Below are positions 33,660 through 45,940 of a stretch of DNA of 64,000 bases, one piece after another. Positions within the stretch are counted from its first letter, which is position 1; the number at the start of each line of letters is the position of its first letter. The position numbers were made by a program, and so were the translations under genes. Under the pieces are notes generated by a model, which searched no databases, was not told the DNA's origin, and was given only the letters and a program-made list of their open reading frames with translations. The stretch lies in assembly GCF_036588685.1 (NCBI RefSeq), contig NC_086378.1, positions 32,093,578 through 32,157,577 on the forward strand. Direction: 5' to 3'. This DNA comes from Mytilus trossulus (taxonomy: Eukaryota > Mollusca > Bivalvia > Mytilida > Mytilidae).

Positions 33660-34140
33660 AGGTCAATTTTTTAAAATTTTCCGTTACCTGATGCAAATGA
33701 TTCATTCATACACATTACACTCCTCAATTTGAGAATCGACTAAGCTCTCCATCAATGTATTTATATTCTACCAAGGGGATGTTTATATTAAGAGTATGCT
33801 TTAAATAATGATGGGAAGGTTTTAAATATCAGTAGCAATATGTTTTCTCTCCAGTTCTATTAACATTTTCGAAATTTTCCTTTGACTAATGCAGACGCTT
33901 CTCACACATTACACATCTCAATTCGAGAATCGACTTAGCTCTCCATCCAGTCGCAATAGGTTGTAAACATTTTCGAAATTTTCCTTTGACCGATGCAGAC
34001 GATTCGCACTTATTACACATCTCGTTTCGAGAACCGACTAAGCTCTCTATCATGGTATTTCTATTTCCATGTTAAAAACATGCTTTAAATAATGATGGAA
34101 AGGTTGCAAATATCAGTCGCAATATGTTTCTCTCCAGTTC
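33660..34140. repeat. imperfect tandem repeats with 'cgaaattttcctttgac'
   Basis: Three copies of a block containing 'ttttccttt(t)ga', 'acacattacac(a)tc', 'gagaatcgact' and 'agctctccatc' start near 33675, 33868 and 33970. Between them the phrase 'tgctttaaataatgatgg' appears twice. Unit lengths differ, so the array is rearranged. Confidence 0.6.
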
Positions 34141-34154
34141 AATAAACATATCAT

Positions 34155-34376
34155 TTGATTTTTCAAAATTATGAAATGACCCTACACCATCGATTAGACC
34201 TGACTGTATATAATGAACCAATCGTTCCCAACCCAGGAGATAGTGAAATGGAAGGGGGATTCCAACCATATGTCTCATTTAAATGCATTGATCGTCCCAA
34301 AAAAGTCCCCCGAATCAAACTTCCATCGAGGATGCCATTAGGTGGACACGATTCTGGAACCGAAGCCTGGAAATGA
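34155..34376 (+). CDS. unrecognised 73-aa frame, possible exon
   Basis: The second half reads as plausible protein (FKCIDRPKKVPRIKLPSRMP, then GGHDSGTEAWK and stop) and is GC-richer than its surroundings. There is no signal peptide, no recognised domain and no convincing splice partner. It may be the end of a decayed transposon frame. Function unknown. Confidence 0.2.
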   Translation: MIFQNYEMTLHHRLDLTVYNEPIVPNPGDSEMEGGFQPYVSFKCIDRPKKVPRIKLPSRMPLGGHDSGTEAWK

Positions 34377-34689
34377 GTGGGAGTTAAGTTGGGGGCGGTT
34401 ATTTAGATTGGTGCGGGAACCAGATGGCGAGGGAATTAGAAAAGGATGATTTATGCTTCACCAAAAAAATAATAGAAAGGGGGAGGCAAGTGGGAATCAT
34501 TCCATGTTCAACCCCTCAATAACAGGAGTCAGTTTATTAAGTCAATTTATTAATAAATAATTCCCTTTTTTATTTTGGATTTTCTGCAATTACTTAACCA
34601 CGGTCAGATTTACAGTTTCATAGAAAGTAGTACCATTAACTCTTAACCAAACATGAGATAAACTTACAAAATAATGATTCAAGATATCA

Positions 34690-34995
34690 GCTTTATCTAT
34701 TTTTAAACGCCTGTGTTTAAGACAGGACGAATTATGGTATACCGTCGTCTGACCGTCTTTCTGTCGTCAACATGTCGTAATACAATAACTACAACCTGTG
34801 TTTTAGACGGGACGAATTAAATCATTATATGACGTTGTCTGACCGTTTCTCTGTCGTCAACATGTCGTACATAACTACAACCTGCTTTCACGATTTTCCA
34901 TAAATCTTCGGTGAATTGTTTGTATCTATGGATGTAAGCTCCCTCTCGATTTTTAGAAATTGCAGATTTAACTGCCGTCTTGGATAAAAAAAAAG
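34690..34995 (-). repeat. fragments of the 29173-type element
   Basis: 'gacaggacgaattatggtat', 'accgtcgtctgaccgtc' and 'gtaagctccctctcgattt' are the reversed counterparts of the termini and units at 29340-29990. The left part is duplicated (about 34735 and 34840). Confidence 0.55.
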
Positions 34996-35323
34996 GGGGG
35001 TATAGTATTAAGAAAATCAATAACATGTTGTTTTATTTACTTTGTAAACAATGAATTTAACTGAACAAAGTTAATTATTTGTATCGTTAGATTTGCTCTT
35101 AACATGCATGAAATATTTGCAACTGTGCATCAAGCATTCAACCAATAAAAGTTAGTGTATGTGTTGATAATTATTATGCTAAATATGGACAACTGACGAC
35201 TTCGAACAAACCAATGCTAATGAATAATCACTTAATCAATAGTAGGAGCACTTAGAAAACTTGCACAAGTCTACTAGAAAATGACAAGATAAAACAAATG
35301 TATAATTAATGATTCAAGATTTC

Positions 35324-35403
35324 AGCTTTATGCATCTTCGCTAGGCAAGGATAGAGAGCGGGAGTGGATCGCAACTTTTGGCTAGCGAAGATGAGCTTTA
35401 TGC
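35324..35403. mobile_element. 60-bp hairpin with a 10-bp direct repeat
   Basis: Identical agctttatgc at 35324-35333 and 35394-35403 flank a segment beginning 'atcttcgctag' and ending with its complement 'ctagcgaagat'. It is the third example of the short-hairpin, 10-11 bp duplication type. Confidence 0.8.
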
Positions 35404-36164
35404 TGTCATAAACATATTTGCAAACACAGATCTGGGAAAGATACGGGAATTTCTCGCTGCATTAGAGACCTGTTGTTAACCTTCTGCTGTTGTCTGATAT
35501 ATGGTCGGGCTGTTGTCTCTTTGACACATTCCCCATTTCCATTCTCATTACATATATTATTATTCCAGCAAATATAAATAGAACATAGAAAATAGCTTAT
35601 TTTATTGTGGATTAATATCAAGTTGGTCTGTATTTTTATATATGGAAAATACTTTCGAAAAATACACTTTTAAAGTTGAAACATTTGTAGTAAAAAGAAA
35701 CCTTTGTATTTCGTTATTCAAACACACCTTCTCTGTTGGTATTATTCGTTACAAAGGTATTTCACCAAGTATTATGTACCCTAGTGTTGATTCAATGATA
35801 AAGATAAGGACATTTTTATAGAAAATTAACAGCCTTTCTCTTTGTACTCTCATATTTTGGCAATTCGGTGCTTGGTAGATATAGCATTATTGCATGCAGT
35901 GCTATAGCAACAAGTTTAGATCTTAAATATAGACCACTTCAAGTACACCTTCTCGGGTACGCTCGACTACTCAGTACGAGGTAATTTGTAATGTAAAGGT
36001 TGTTTTGGACTTTTTGTAAATTCTAGCACATCATAGAAAAACAAGTGAGTAATATTTGTTTAAAATTTTATAACAAAAATCTATCCATAAAGTCTGGATT
36101 TGTTACACAAATCTTTGATTCATCTGCCAATCAATCACCTTTTTCTATAATGCAATGAAACAAT
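35404..36164. other. AT-rich intergenic DNA
   Basis: It contains a family A-like trace near 35500-35545 (gtctctttgacacattcccc). Nothing else. Confidence 0.35.
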
Positions 36165-36323
36165 TAATGAATGACAATAATTTATTTTGATTTTATTGAA
36201 CCATAAAACTAATTTTTGGCTCTTCACATTGAATAATCCGCGAAGTGGATTATGTAAAATGTGAAGAGTCAAAAATTAGTTTTATGGTTCAATAAAATCA
36301 AAATAAATTATTGCCATTCATTA
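36165..36323. mobile_element. 159-bp nearly perfect foldback (66-bp arms)
   Basis: Arms 36165-36230 and 36258-36323 pair along their whole length with about one mismatch. The 27-bp centre is itself a small hairpin (ataatcc...ggattat). The high arm identity suggests a young element or gene conversion between arms. Confidence 0.85.
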
Positions 36324-37380
36324 TAAATAAATTTCTATAAAAAATAAGGCTCAAAGAACTTTTAATATTATTTATCTTGACAATAACAACATACACACAT
36401 GTTGGCGTATGAATACACAACGTCAGAGTGGGCGTGTTGCCATCAAAATTGATAACATTGAAAATAAAACGAATAATTTTAACCAATCAGAAGACAGTAA
36501 ATACACCAAATTTATTTATTAAACAATAATTCTTTGCACGAAGTTTCCCTTTGGTATATGAAGAAAATGTCCTATCTCTGTTATACATTATATTTGCTGT
36601 TTTGACACTATTGCAGTTTGAAAATTTCGCAATTCACATGTCCACTTCAATTGAAAATAAAAATACTCGTATTTGAAATAATCACATTCGTAATGTCGGC
36701 TATAAGAAGATCTAAGAGCTGTTGTACAAAAAAAAACCTCGTTTACAAAGAATTCCATTATTTTAAAGTTGTTTTGCCAAATTTTTTTTCCAGTTAAAGG
36801 GGCGAAAATGTAAAATTCATGTCCGGCATTTGTTTCACTCATATTATCAAACTAAGTTTTTATGTTTAAAAACATTTTGAAGATAAAAAACGCTAAAAAA
36901 TGTACAAAACATACTTTTCCGTTTATTCTTTTACATAAATTAGGCAGTTAGTTTTCTCGTCTGACTTATTTTGTCTGAAACCTGTATATTATGAATGAGT
37001 TTTTGTGGATCGAATCAGTCTACCAAATAATTTCTCTTTGTTTTACTTTCAATGTTGATATTCTTTTCCTTTTGATAGCTGAAAACATCAAATGTATGCG
37101 TAAGACATTCATAGCCTAAGAAGTCAAATTGGTGGTCACATGAGTGTTTCAATCAGGTCGAATTTTGCACTAGGAAGTAAACAATTCATCAGCGATGCTT
37201 CAAATTGTTTTTAAGGAGTACTTTTTTTTAAATTTTAGTTTTTGATAAAAATGAACCAAACTGGCTGCAAAAAGTGAAATATTATTTACTATTTGACTTT
37301 CATTAATGATGGAACAAACCGAAAAAAAATGTTTTGATTTTTCGTTTTATCTTGTAGCTAATTTCCCTATAAAATTGACA
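36324..37380. other. AT-rich intergenic DNA
   Basis: Short frames only (for example 36588-36842, minus), none with recognisable features. Confidence 0.4.
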
Positions 37381-37383
37381 TAG

Positions 37384-37545
37384 GCGGATCCAGGGGGCGA
37401 GTGGCCGGGCCCCCTTTTGGTGGGAAAAATTTGGTTGATAATATAAGGAATCACTGAAGCATGACTGGAGCGCCCCCCCCCCCCTTTTAGGTCAGTCAGC
37501 CCCCCTCTTTATGAAAAGTTCTGGATCCGCAACTGATTGACATTC
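37384..37545. mobile_element. MITE with 'ggatcc' ends
   Basis: The termini 'aggcggatccag' and 'ctggatccgc' are inverted. The interior has 'gaaaaatttggttgata' and 'gaagcatgactggagcg'. The same interior occurs at 54055-54165, so it is a dispersed family. Confidence 0.7.
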
Positions 37546-37660
37546 TCCAACATTAACGTTCGCGGATTTTTTGTCTGGTTGTGAAAAAAAGATAATCTTT
37601 AAATGTTAATAGTGTTAGCGGAAATCAACGGTCTACTAGATAAAATCACAAACCTGACAA

Positions 37661-37790
37661 CTCTGTGAATTCATATATTTTCGTGCATGGATATTTAATT
37701 ATAGATAATGTGTTGAATATCACATTTGTGGTTAACATGAAACAACAAAATCAACGAAAGTTGGTATCCGACGAATAATGCTGAATTAAA
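37661..37790. mobile_element. diverged relative of the 7834 MITE
   Basis: 'ctgtgaattcatatattttcgtg' type left end (about 37661) and 'acgaaagttggtatccgacg' near the right end resemble the termini of 7834-8056 but are strongly diverged. Confidence 0.4.
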
Positions 37791-38600
37791 AGGCTATAAA
37801 AAGACATTACAAGAAGAAAGAATACAACCAAGTGCAGTTGTCTTGAATTCAACAATAAAAAAAATGTTAATCATGACTGAAGCATCACAAATATGGTGAA
37901 CAAATGGACCAACCAAAGATGATAGGAAACAACAAGGGCTGATATTATTCAACACAGTTTTTGAGATATATTTAAGCCACTTTTAGTTCATTAGAAAAAT
38001 CCTTATAATATAAATTAAAATTTTCGATATTAATGTTCAGTTGATATTTCTACAGTTCAGTAATTACTATTATAACAAGTGAACTAATTTTGACATGCAT
38101 TGTGCAATTAGCCGTATATTTGTTACGTTATATATATATAATATCAATGACTGAAGGATTATAACAGTTAACACCCTTTATTTCATCTCATTTAACAAAA
38201 TTTGCGCATACAAAATGTAAGAAGTTTTATAGCTAACTGAACATAAAAAGGGTCAAGAATATTGAAAAAGTGATATGCAAATAAAAACCAAAAAAACGTT
38301 GGTTCTTCATACAGGTATATATTGCAAATTGTAAAATTTTAAAAGACCGGTAAAATATGACATTTTTTTTGCCATAAAAGGAATAGATTTTCCATCAAAG
38401 CGTTGTACTCTGACCTAATGAAGGTTAACTGAAGGGACGAGTACCAACCTTTCCCAGACAATGGTAGACAATGGCGTCCTCCCCGATGTACTGTGGTATC
38501 CACAGCCCTGAAGGAGTAGAACTGCTGTACTGTCATATCCATTTTGACTCTTTGTGATATTGATAATTCTCATGTGGATGGGAAACAGTCGTATGCAGAG
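37791..38600. other. intergenic DNA, nothing recognised
   Basis: Minus frames at 38339-38542 and 38415-38603 overlap each other and have no features. Confidence 0.35.
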
Positions 38601-38629
38601 CATTCACTGGGAGAGGAGTTGGGGTAATG

Positions 38630-39045
38630 GATAGGAGTACGGGTTAACGGAAAGCAGTACTGGTTAAGGGATAAGAGTACGGGTTAAGGGATGGAGGACG
38701 GGTTTATGGATAGGGGTACGGGTTGGAGTACGGGTTAAGTTGGTCAATGGTACAGGTTAAGGGTTGGAGTACGGGTTAAGGGTATGGGTTGGAGTACATG
38801 TTAAGGGTATGGGTTGGAGTACGGGTTAAGGGTATGGGTTGGAGTACGGGTTAAGGGTATGGGTTGGAGTACGGGTTAAGGGTATGGGTTGGAGTAAGGG
38901 TTTAGGGTGTGGGTTGCAGTACAGGTTTAGAGATAGGAGTATGGGTTTAAGGGATAGGCGTACGGGTTTAAGGGATAGGAGTACGAGGTATCGGAGTACG
39001 GGTTTAAGGATAGGAGTACGGGTTTAAGGGATGGGAGTGTGTGAG
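38630..39045. repeat. 25-bp minisatellite of gggtta-like composition
   Basis: The core unit 'ggttggagtacgggttaagg' plus 5 bases repeats cleanly from about 38760 to 38890. Looser copies ('gggtttaagggataggagta') lie on both sides. All G is on the plus strand. Confidence 0.85.
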
Positions 39046-39690
39046 TGCGACAGTTGTGTGAGAGAGAAAATGCGGAGAGATTTTGAGTGGGAGAAGTGGG
39101 GAAAAAACTGTGAGTGGGAGAGGGAGAGAGTGTGAGTGGGAGAGAGTGAGACTGGAAAGAGTGTGAGTGGGGGAGGGAAAGAGTGTGAGTGGGAGAGAGT
39201 GAGACTGGAAAGAATGTGAGTGGGAGAGAGAGACTGGAAAGAGTGTGAGTGGGGGAGGGAGAGTGTGAGTGGGAGAGAGTGAGACTGGAAAGAGTGTGAG
39301 TGGGAGAGGGAGAGACTGAGAGAAAGCGATTGTGAATGGGTGTGAGAGGGAGAAACTGTGGAGGAGGGAGAGGGAGAGAGAGTGGAAGAGGAGTGTGTGA
39401 GAGAGAGAGTGTGGAGTGTAAGGAAGTGGTGGAGATAGAGAGAAAGAGGTAGAAGAGTGTGAGATGGAATGTGAGACAGGAGGACAGTGTGTGTATGTAT
39501 GACAGGAGGAGAGTGTGTAAGTGTATGTACTACAGGAGGAGACTGTGTGAGAGAGGATTGACTAAGTGTGTGGGTGTGTTTTGGAGATAGGGAAGAGAGA
39601 AGCGAGAGAATTTCTGAGTGTGAGACAGAAGAGTGTGTGTGTGTGAGAGAAAGTACCGAGTGGGTGGGTGTGAGAGGGAGAGAAGAGCGA
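39046..39690. repeat. GA-rich minisatellite
   Basis: Almost pure purine-plus-T composition with recurring 'gtgagtgggagagagtgaga' and 'ctggaaagagtgtgag' (39120-39310), degrading into gtgtgagaga-type repeats. It could form triplex DNA. Confidence 0.85.
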
Positions 39691-40200
39691 ATTTATATAT
39701 TTTTATATAAACTATGTATATATAGAGCTTGGTTGAAAGTATGTTAACTGTTGTAGAATGATTTTTTATACAACATATTATGTCTGGAGAATTTCAGAAA
39801 GGTTTCAAACTGAGTTATAGGCACTTGGAGATAGAACAATAAATTTAAGCCCTCTCCCTTTTATCTAAAGTCTGTTATTGTTTTTACTTTTTGTTAAATT
39901 CCATGATGATTTTCGCGTTGCTGTATAAGATAAGATATATTAATCTAATCAAGAACCCATAAAGGGCATCATTTTACAACACAATATGATTGGAAAAAGC
40001 AAAACAGAAAATGCTATGAACATACATATAAATTATAATATAGATAAAGTGTATTTGCTATTAACTATCAATTTCAAGTTTCTTCTCCACGGCGATCACT
40101 GTTGTATTATATAGAGAGTCTCTATATATTAAAGCATTAAAATCATAGTTACAGGCAAATTAACGCGAAAATAATTGTCCTGTCCCCGAGTAATTATGAA
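39691..40200. other. AT-rich intergenic DNA
   Basis: Nothing recognised. Confidence 0.4.
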
Positions 40201-40210
40201 AATTATGTTT

Positions 40211-40420
40211 AAAGAGAGGAGTGAAGGGGGTATCTGCACGTAAGAACGCGAAATAAAATTGCCATTTCACGATGAACGATCAATTAAAAATTTCTTGCAC
40301 GTTGATCTTTTAATCGATTTCACGAAACACGGTGAATAACGAACTTTTTTCACGGCTACACGTGAAAAAAAAAGTGACAAAACACGTTGCACGAAAATAA
40401 CCCTTTACCCCCTCTTTTAA
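40211..40420. mobile_element. probable small TIR element rich in 'cacg'
   Basis: Imperfect inverted ends (aaagagaggagtgaaggggg / ttaccccctcttttaa) enclose about 200 bp with many cacg/cgtg motifs and no frame. Less certain than the hairpin elements. Confidence 0.45.
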
Positions 40421-41104
40421 AGTTTAAAATCGGAAGTCTCGGGTATGATTTAAAAGTCGGTTTGATGACGGAAACAATATCCTGACGCCTTTTTCTTCTT
40501 TTTTTTCTCACAAAATAACCCAAACTGAATAAATATAAGAATGGATGCCAAATGCGACTATGCATAGTACCTTTAGGACACAGAGGCATAATTTCATGAT
40601 TGGAAATACGTTGATGGTATAAAAAATCATGAGATTTCCGAATGCAATTAGTTTCTATCCGGGTTCTTTGCCGGTTCGAAACCATGGTAGCTGGTTCAAC
40701 ATCCGGGTTGTAAAGTTAGTTATAGCAACCCAAATTATTGGTTCTATCCTGGTTCTTTTCTAATGTTTCCGTTTAACTTTGAGAAGATATCCGCAAGTAT
40801 CCGAATAAAATGATAAAGTGGATCAAAGACGCTTATCTTGTTTACATGACAATACATATCTCAATTAAGAGTGTAAAGAAATACAACATACAAGGTATTG
40901 CCAAATTACAAAAAAAGTGTAATAATATAAACACACTCCATGGTAAATTCAAAAGGGAGAAGTCCATAATAACGAACGAGCGAAAAACAAACATGTATAA
41001 CAACGGAATTTATTCATTGGTTACATAAACTTAATATATATACAAATTTCATCTTTATAAATATATAATCAAGAATAATATAATTTATAATATTCTATAT
41101 GTAT

Positions 41105-41345
41105 ATATGTTCAATGGACCGCGACATTGAGGTGCAAACTCTAACTTGGCATTTACATTAAAAAGATCGTTCATAGGGAACATTTGTGTTTAAAGTATCA
41201 AGTTGATTGGACATCAACTCCATCAAAAACTACCTTGACCAAAAACTTTAAACTGAAGCAGGACAGGCGGACGAACGCAACACCTGACTAACGAACGGAC
41301 ACACAGACCGAAACAACATAATGTCTCTAGGTGGGGCATAAAAAT
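41105..41345. repeat. dispersed repeat ending in 'ggtggggcataaaaat'
   Basis: Contains 'caagttgattggacatcaac', 'aaactaccttgaccaaaaac' and 'cggacacacagaccg', a combination I recognise as a frequent bivalve repeat. A related trace lies at about 60320-60440. Confidence 0.5.
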
Positions 41346-42249
41346 AATGTTATGATATATCCTATACAACCAAATGATCTTAAAGTGATAGCTTTCAAAT
41401 AAACGAGTCTTGCTGGCAACGTTCGCTTTGATACTGCCATGAATTGTCTGCCAGAGGAATTCGTTATTGAAATTATTCATTATTAACAAATAACCATTAC
41501 GTTACGCTTTAGCTAGGGATCTGATTGCCTAATTTTGATAGATAGATATTTCTCAAGGCTCCGTGTTGAATTCCGTACTTTGACCTATAGCCTCATTTGC
41601 ACTCATACCATATCTTCTTATATATCTATATATGAAAATTTACTAATGCAAAAATAAAGATTAAAAGTAATTGAACTCAGTGTCCCCCATGTGATATCAT
41701 AGTAAGCTGTACACATGCACATGATAGAGGATGGGGTTTAAAGACTATAGTGTAGATGGTTGGTGATAAAGTAGAATAACGCTAAAAAAAATATACGAAA
41801 ACAACCAAACAGACAATGATGGCCTGAAGTTTTAAAAATACAGAAATAAATACTCCTATCAAGGTCCTCGTGCAAGACCGGCTTCGAATCTTCCAATGCA
41901 GAGAAATCTGCCCGTGCCTGCTTTCAGTTAAAAAAAACATCATTCAAGCTGAAACAGTATACAACCAAAGTTCTTAAGCTTTTAATCAATATAAATAAAT
42001 AAGTATTGCAACAATTATAAGGTTAGTGGCGCAAAACGTCTCTCTGTCAAAAAAAGAAAAAAAAACCACTTATGACCACCAAATTATCAATAAAAAATAA
42101 CTAACATATTCATTGTTCAAATGTAAGCCCTTGTTTTCTTAAAAAATCGAAATCTTTAAAAGAACATCATGAATTTAAACAGTAAGTCGCAGGCCATGGA
42201 TATCATTTGACTGATCTTCGATAACACTAGTATTGAATTGTTTTACATT
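41346..42249. other. intergenic DNA with a short family A trace
   Basis: 'ggctccgtgttgaattccgt' to 'cataccatatcttcttat' at 41560-41630 is a short family A end. The rest is AT-rich without features. Confidence 0.45.
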
Positions 42250-42402
42250 GTCATCTCGGGGCCTTTTATAGCTGACTATGCGGTATGGGCTTTGGTCATT
42301 GTTGAAGGCCCTACGGTGACCTATAGTTGTTAATTTCTGTGTCATTTTGGTCTCTTGTCGGGAGTTGTCTCATTGGCAATAATACCACATCTTCTTTATT
42401 AT
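42250..42402 (+). repeat. dispersed repeat family A terminus
   Basis: 'ggggccttttatagctgact', 'gcggtatgggctttgg', 'tggtctcttgtcgggag' and 'ttgtctcattggcaat'. One of the best preserved copies. Confidence 0.7.
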
Positions 42403-42814
42403 AGTTACAATGTTTCATAAAATTGTTGCGTTACTTTCAGTATTACTAGAACCAACAGACACTAGAACACACAGGCATCTACTCGCTTTAAAATAAATGT
42501 TCCTTCTTACTAACAATAGGACCGACTTCCTAAAATGTAGAACTTTCCCCTTCCGACTCCTTTTTTGTTTGTTTCAGAAAATTGACAATTACTGTTCTCT
42601 ACAAAATTGAACATTAAATTTTAGAAATTATGTAAATTGTTGTAACCACAAAAAAAGTAATGTAAATGTTTAATTTTTATTTTTGGCACTGTTTGTAAAT
42701 ATTTATTTGTACTTTACCGTAGTATTTCGCGCATGAGCAGCAGTTGGTTATCACCAAATTTTTGATGGATTTCGGAACAAGAGTAACTTTATGTATAAAA
42801 TCTATACTTTTTAA

Positions 42815-42882
42815 TTCTGTGTCATTTGGTCTCTTGTGGAGAGTTGTCTTGTTGGCAGTTATACCACATCTCCTTATTTTAG
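42815..42882 (+). repeat. dispersed repeat family A terminus, short copy
   Basis: 'tctgtgtcatttggtctctt' followed by 'gagagttgtcttgttggc' and 'ataccacatctcc'. It lies immediately before the LINE fragment. Confidence 0.65.
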
Positions 42883-42948
42883 TAGCACATATGTTAAACA
42901 AAATAGTTCCTATGCATAGCTGTATTTTTGTCAATATGGCTGTGAAAT

Positions 42949-43799
42949 ATGATAGATTTGACTCCAAAAAGAAGAGCCATGCATCTTTTTGAAATCTTCA
43001 AAGATTGGGAACCTGCTAAATTAAATCTAAAATTTTGCAAGTATGTACTTGGTGTCTTCAAAAATTGCACAAATATTGGACTTATATCAGAGCTAGGTAG
43101 ATTTCCTTTATATATTAACATAGTAATTCAAATGTTTATGTATTGGCACCGCCTTGAAAACTCGCCCACTGATCTCTTAAATGATGCTCATATTGAAAGC
43201 TGCTCTGATAAAGCTGTGGCTAATCAATCGTGGTATGCAAACATAAAGTTTTTTAGTGAAAAACTTGGTTTAAATTTAGCACTTTATAAAAAACTCAGTA
43301 AAAATAAATTAAAATTTTTTACTTAGAAAATGTATCAAAACTGATTTTTTTTAACATATTAATAAAAAAAGATGATCACAGCAACTACTTTAAATTTAAA
43401 CATAATTTCACTTTTGAAGATTACTTCAATATTAAGAACAGAGATAAGAGAGTTTTACTAACTAGATTTAGAATAAGCAATCATTGTCTCCGCATAGAGA
43501 GAGGCCGTTACGAACGAAAAATTGATGAACATGGAAAAAATATTACACTGCCAAGATCAGAGAGAACATGCCAGTTTTGTTCAATGAACTCGGTTGAAGA
43601 CAAAGAACATTTTTTATTTAAATGTACCCTTTATAATAAGGAAAGAAAAAACTTTCTGGATGAACTCTTTACAAAATACCCATATTTATCCCAAATATCC
43701 GATAGTAATCTGCTTATTTGGTTTATGTCAAACGATAGCCTTCATTTTAATTCTAAAGTATGTGAATTGCTATCCTCATTTATCACATTGAGAAACTAA
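42949..43799 (+). pseudogene. 3' part of a LINE polyprotein, frameshifted
   Basis: The first frame (42949-43326) has GVFKNCTNIGLISELGRFPL and IQMFMYWHRL, the segment that follows the RT in many LINE proteins. After a frameshift near 43326-43370 a second frame continues with TRFRISNHCLRIERGRYER and a zinc-ribbon-like CQFCSMNSVEDKEHFLFKC, ending at 43799. The RT and endonuclease are absent, so the copy is 5' truncated as well as broken. Residues 170-427 of the window carry the same terminal segment from another copy. Confidence 0.75.
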
Positions 43800-44000
43800 A
43801 TATTGGCTTAACTGAAACTTATAAAACTTATTTATAGTCTTCACCAGATCATTGTCACATTATACTTGAATTGTTCTTTTCTGGGCAGTAAGAGTTATCC
43901 TTCGTTCCATATATATTCCAATTATATATGTATATGCCTCTATTATTGCTGTTGTTACTAATTATGTAAATCAATTGTATCTGATTTTGGGCAGAATCAA
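43800..44000 (+). other. 3' flank of the plus-strand LINE copy
   Basis: AT-rich sequence between the plus-strand LINE stop and the 3' tail of the minus-strand LINE. No clear A-tail is seen. Confidence 0.35.
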
Positions 44001-44167
44001 TTTGCGCCAATTGCAGTTTTGAAAAGGTATTAATTGCGCCACTCTCTTTTATTTTGATGGTATTAATTGCGCCAATAAATGAAATGAAATTGCGCCACAT
44101 TTACCTGTTAATATTTTTTACCTATATTATACCTGTGCATGTTTTACCTATATCTACCTACCTAAGT
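43985..44167 (-). mobile_element. 3' UTR of the minus-strand LINE with tggcgcaa motifs
   Basis: Read on the minus strand, the octamer tggcgcaa (or tggcgcaat) occurs four times between 44100 and 44000, preceded by a run of 'ggta' repeats (44105-44170). The same octamer theme appears in the plus-strand LINE tail at 46540-46660. Confidence 0.6.
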
Positions 44168-45900
44168 CTACCTAAGTGTTTCCAAACGCAGGAGATCAGT
44201 TTGCTCCTCTATATTTGGCTCTGGTTCATCGTCACTAACTACACTTGTGCTACTTCCGGTGTTATAGGTGTATTCAGTGTCAAAGTTATATATCATTGGG
44301 TGTTCTTTCCAATGCCTGTCTAGGCGATTTCCAAAAATCTTTACATTCTTTGCGGTCACTACGATGTCTGGTAGGCTGTTCCATACTTCCACTACTCTGT
44401 TAGTAAAGTAGTATTTTCTTATGTCTAGTCTGCTTCTATATTTTACTAATTTCATAGAGTTGCCTCTTGTTGTCGAGCTGGTATTACGAGTAAATAGACC
44501 TTCTGTCACTTTTGAGTAATATACACCTGTTGTTATCTTGTATGTTTCTATCATGTCGCCTCTTAGCCTTCTAAATTTTAGAGTTGGAATTTTCAGAATT
44601 TTTAAGCGTTCCTCGTATGACAAATCTTTAAGGTTGGGTAACATCTTTGTAGCTCTACGTTGTACATTTTCAATTATCTCAATATCTTTCTTTTTGTGGG
44701 GGTTCCATACACTACTAGCATATTCAAGATGAGGACGGGCTAACGCCTTAAATAGTAGGCAGAAGCTTTTATAATCTAAATATTTAAAAGTTCTTCTAAT
44801 AATCCCAACTAGTTGCTTTGCTTTGTTGACTTGTGTCTGTATGTGTTTATCAAACTTTAGCTTTGAATCTATAGTTACTCCTACATCTTTCTCTGATTGA
44901 ACTGTTTCTAGTGTGATTTCAGATCCATCGTATGTCGACATTTTATAAGTGCTATCTTGCCATAATTGGATTTGGTAGAAATTTGAAGTACTTTACATTT
45001 GTCCGGATGAAAACGTAAAAGCCATTTTTCGCTCCACTTAAACATACTATTTATGTCGTTTTGCATTATGATGTTGTCACTATCGTTGTTTATAGCTCTA
45101 AATAGTTTAGTGTCATCAGCAAACATGTATACATCAGACTCTGCACATGACGGCAAATCGTTGATAAATATAACAAACAAAATTGGGCCCAAAACTGATC
45201 CTTGCGGAATACCACTAGTAACATCGTGCCATTTTGAAAAGTTTCCATTAATTTGTACTCTTTGTTGGCGGTCACTAAGAAAGTTTTTGATCCAATTACA
45301 TGTTTGTAAGCTCATGCCATATGATCTAAGTTTGTTGATAAGTCGTCTATGCGGGACTTTGTCAAACGCCTTCATAAAATCGTTGTAAACTGCATCTATT
45401 GACCCACCACTATCTAAAATACTGGTCCAGTGATCTAGGACTTTTAATAGTTGTAATGAGGTTGATCTACCTCCAATAAAACCAAATTGTCTATCGCTGA
45501 AAAGATTGTAACGGTTCATATGGTCTACGATTTTCTTTCTAATAAGTTTCTCCATCAGCTTGCATATAATGCTAGTCAGGCTTACAGGTCTGTAGTTTGA
45601 AGCTAGTTTCTTGTCACCTTTCTTAAAGAGAGCTGTAATTTGGCCAATTTTCCAATCTTTAGGTACCGTACCAGTTTTGAATGAGCTATTGAAAATCATG
45701 GTTAGTGGGGTGTCTATTATATCAGCTAGTTCAAATAATACATTTGGATGTACCTGATCAGGTCCTGGTGATTTTGAAGTATTTAAGTTTTTAAGAAGTT
45801 TGTTGATTTCTTTAATATTAAAGTTATCATTGCTAGATTCTTCAACATATGATATATTTTCAATAAATGTATCATCATCATCGTCCTCTACTGTAAAAAC
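44168..45900 (-). pseudogene. CR1-like LINE reverse transcriptase, one frameshift
   Basis: The frame is open on the minus strand from about 45900 to 44908, with LINE motifs in order: SKSPGPDQVHP, KKGDKKLASNYRPVSL, VYNDFMKAFDKVPH, GIPQGSVLGPILFVIFINDL and MFADDTKLF. It then shifts by one near 44940-44960 into the 44941-44168 frame, which carries the usual C-terminus (SLVRPHLEY-like ARPHLEYASSVWNPH, VQRRATKMLPNLKDL, LRGDMIETYKI, NRVVEVWNSLP). The endonuclease domain and ORF1 are absent. The 5' truncation point is at about 45900 beside an aagacaaaac repeat. Catalytic residues are retained but the frameshift disables it. Confidence 0.85.
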
Positions 45901-45940
45901 TACTCAAGACAAAACAAGACAAAACAAGACAAATACTTTA
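45900..45940. repeat. aagacaaaac short tandem repeat at the LINE boundary
   Basis: Three to four copies of 'aagacaaaac'. It may be the tail of a further minus-strand retroelement into or beside which the LINE inserted. Confidence 0.6.
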
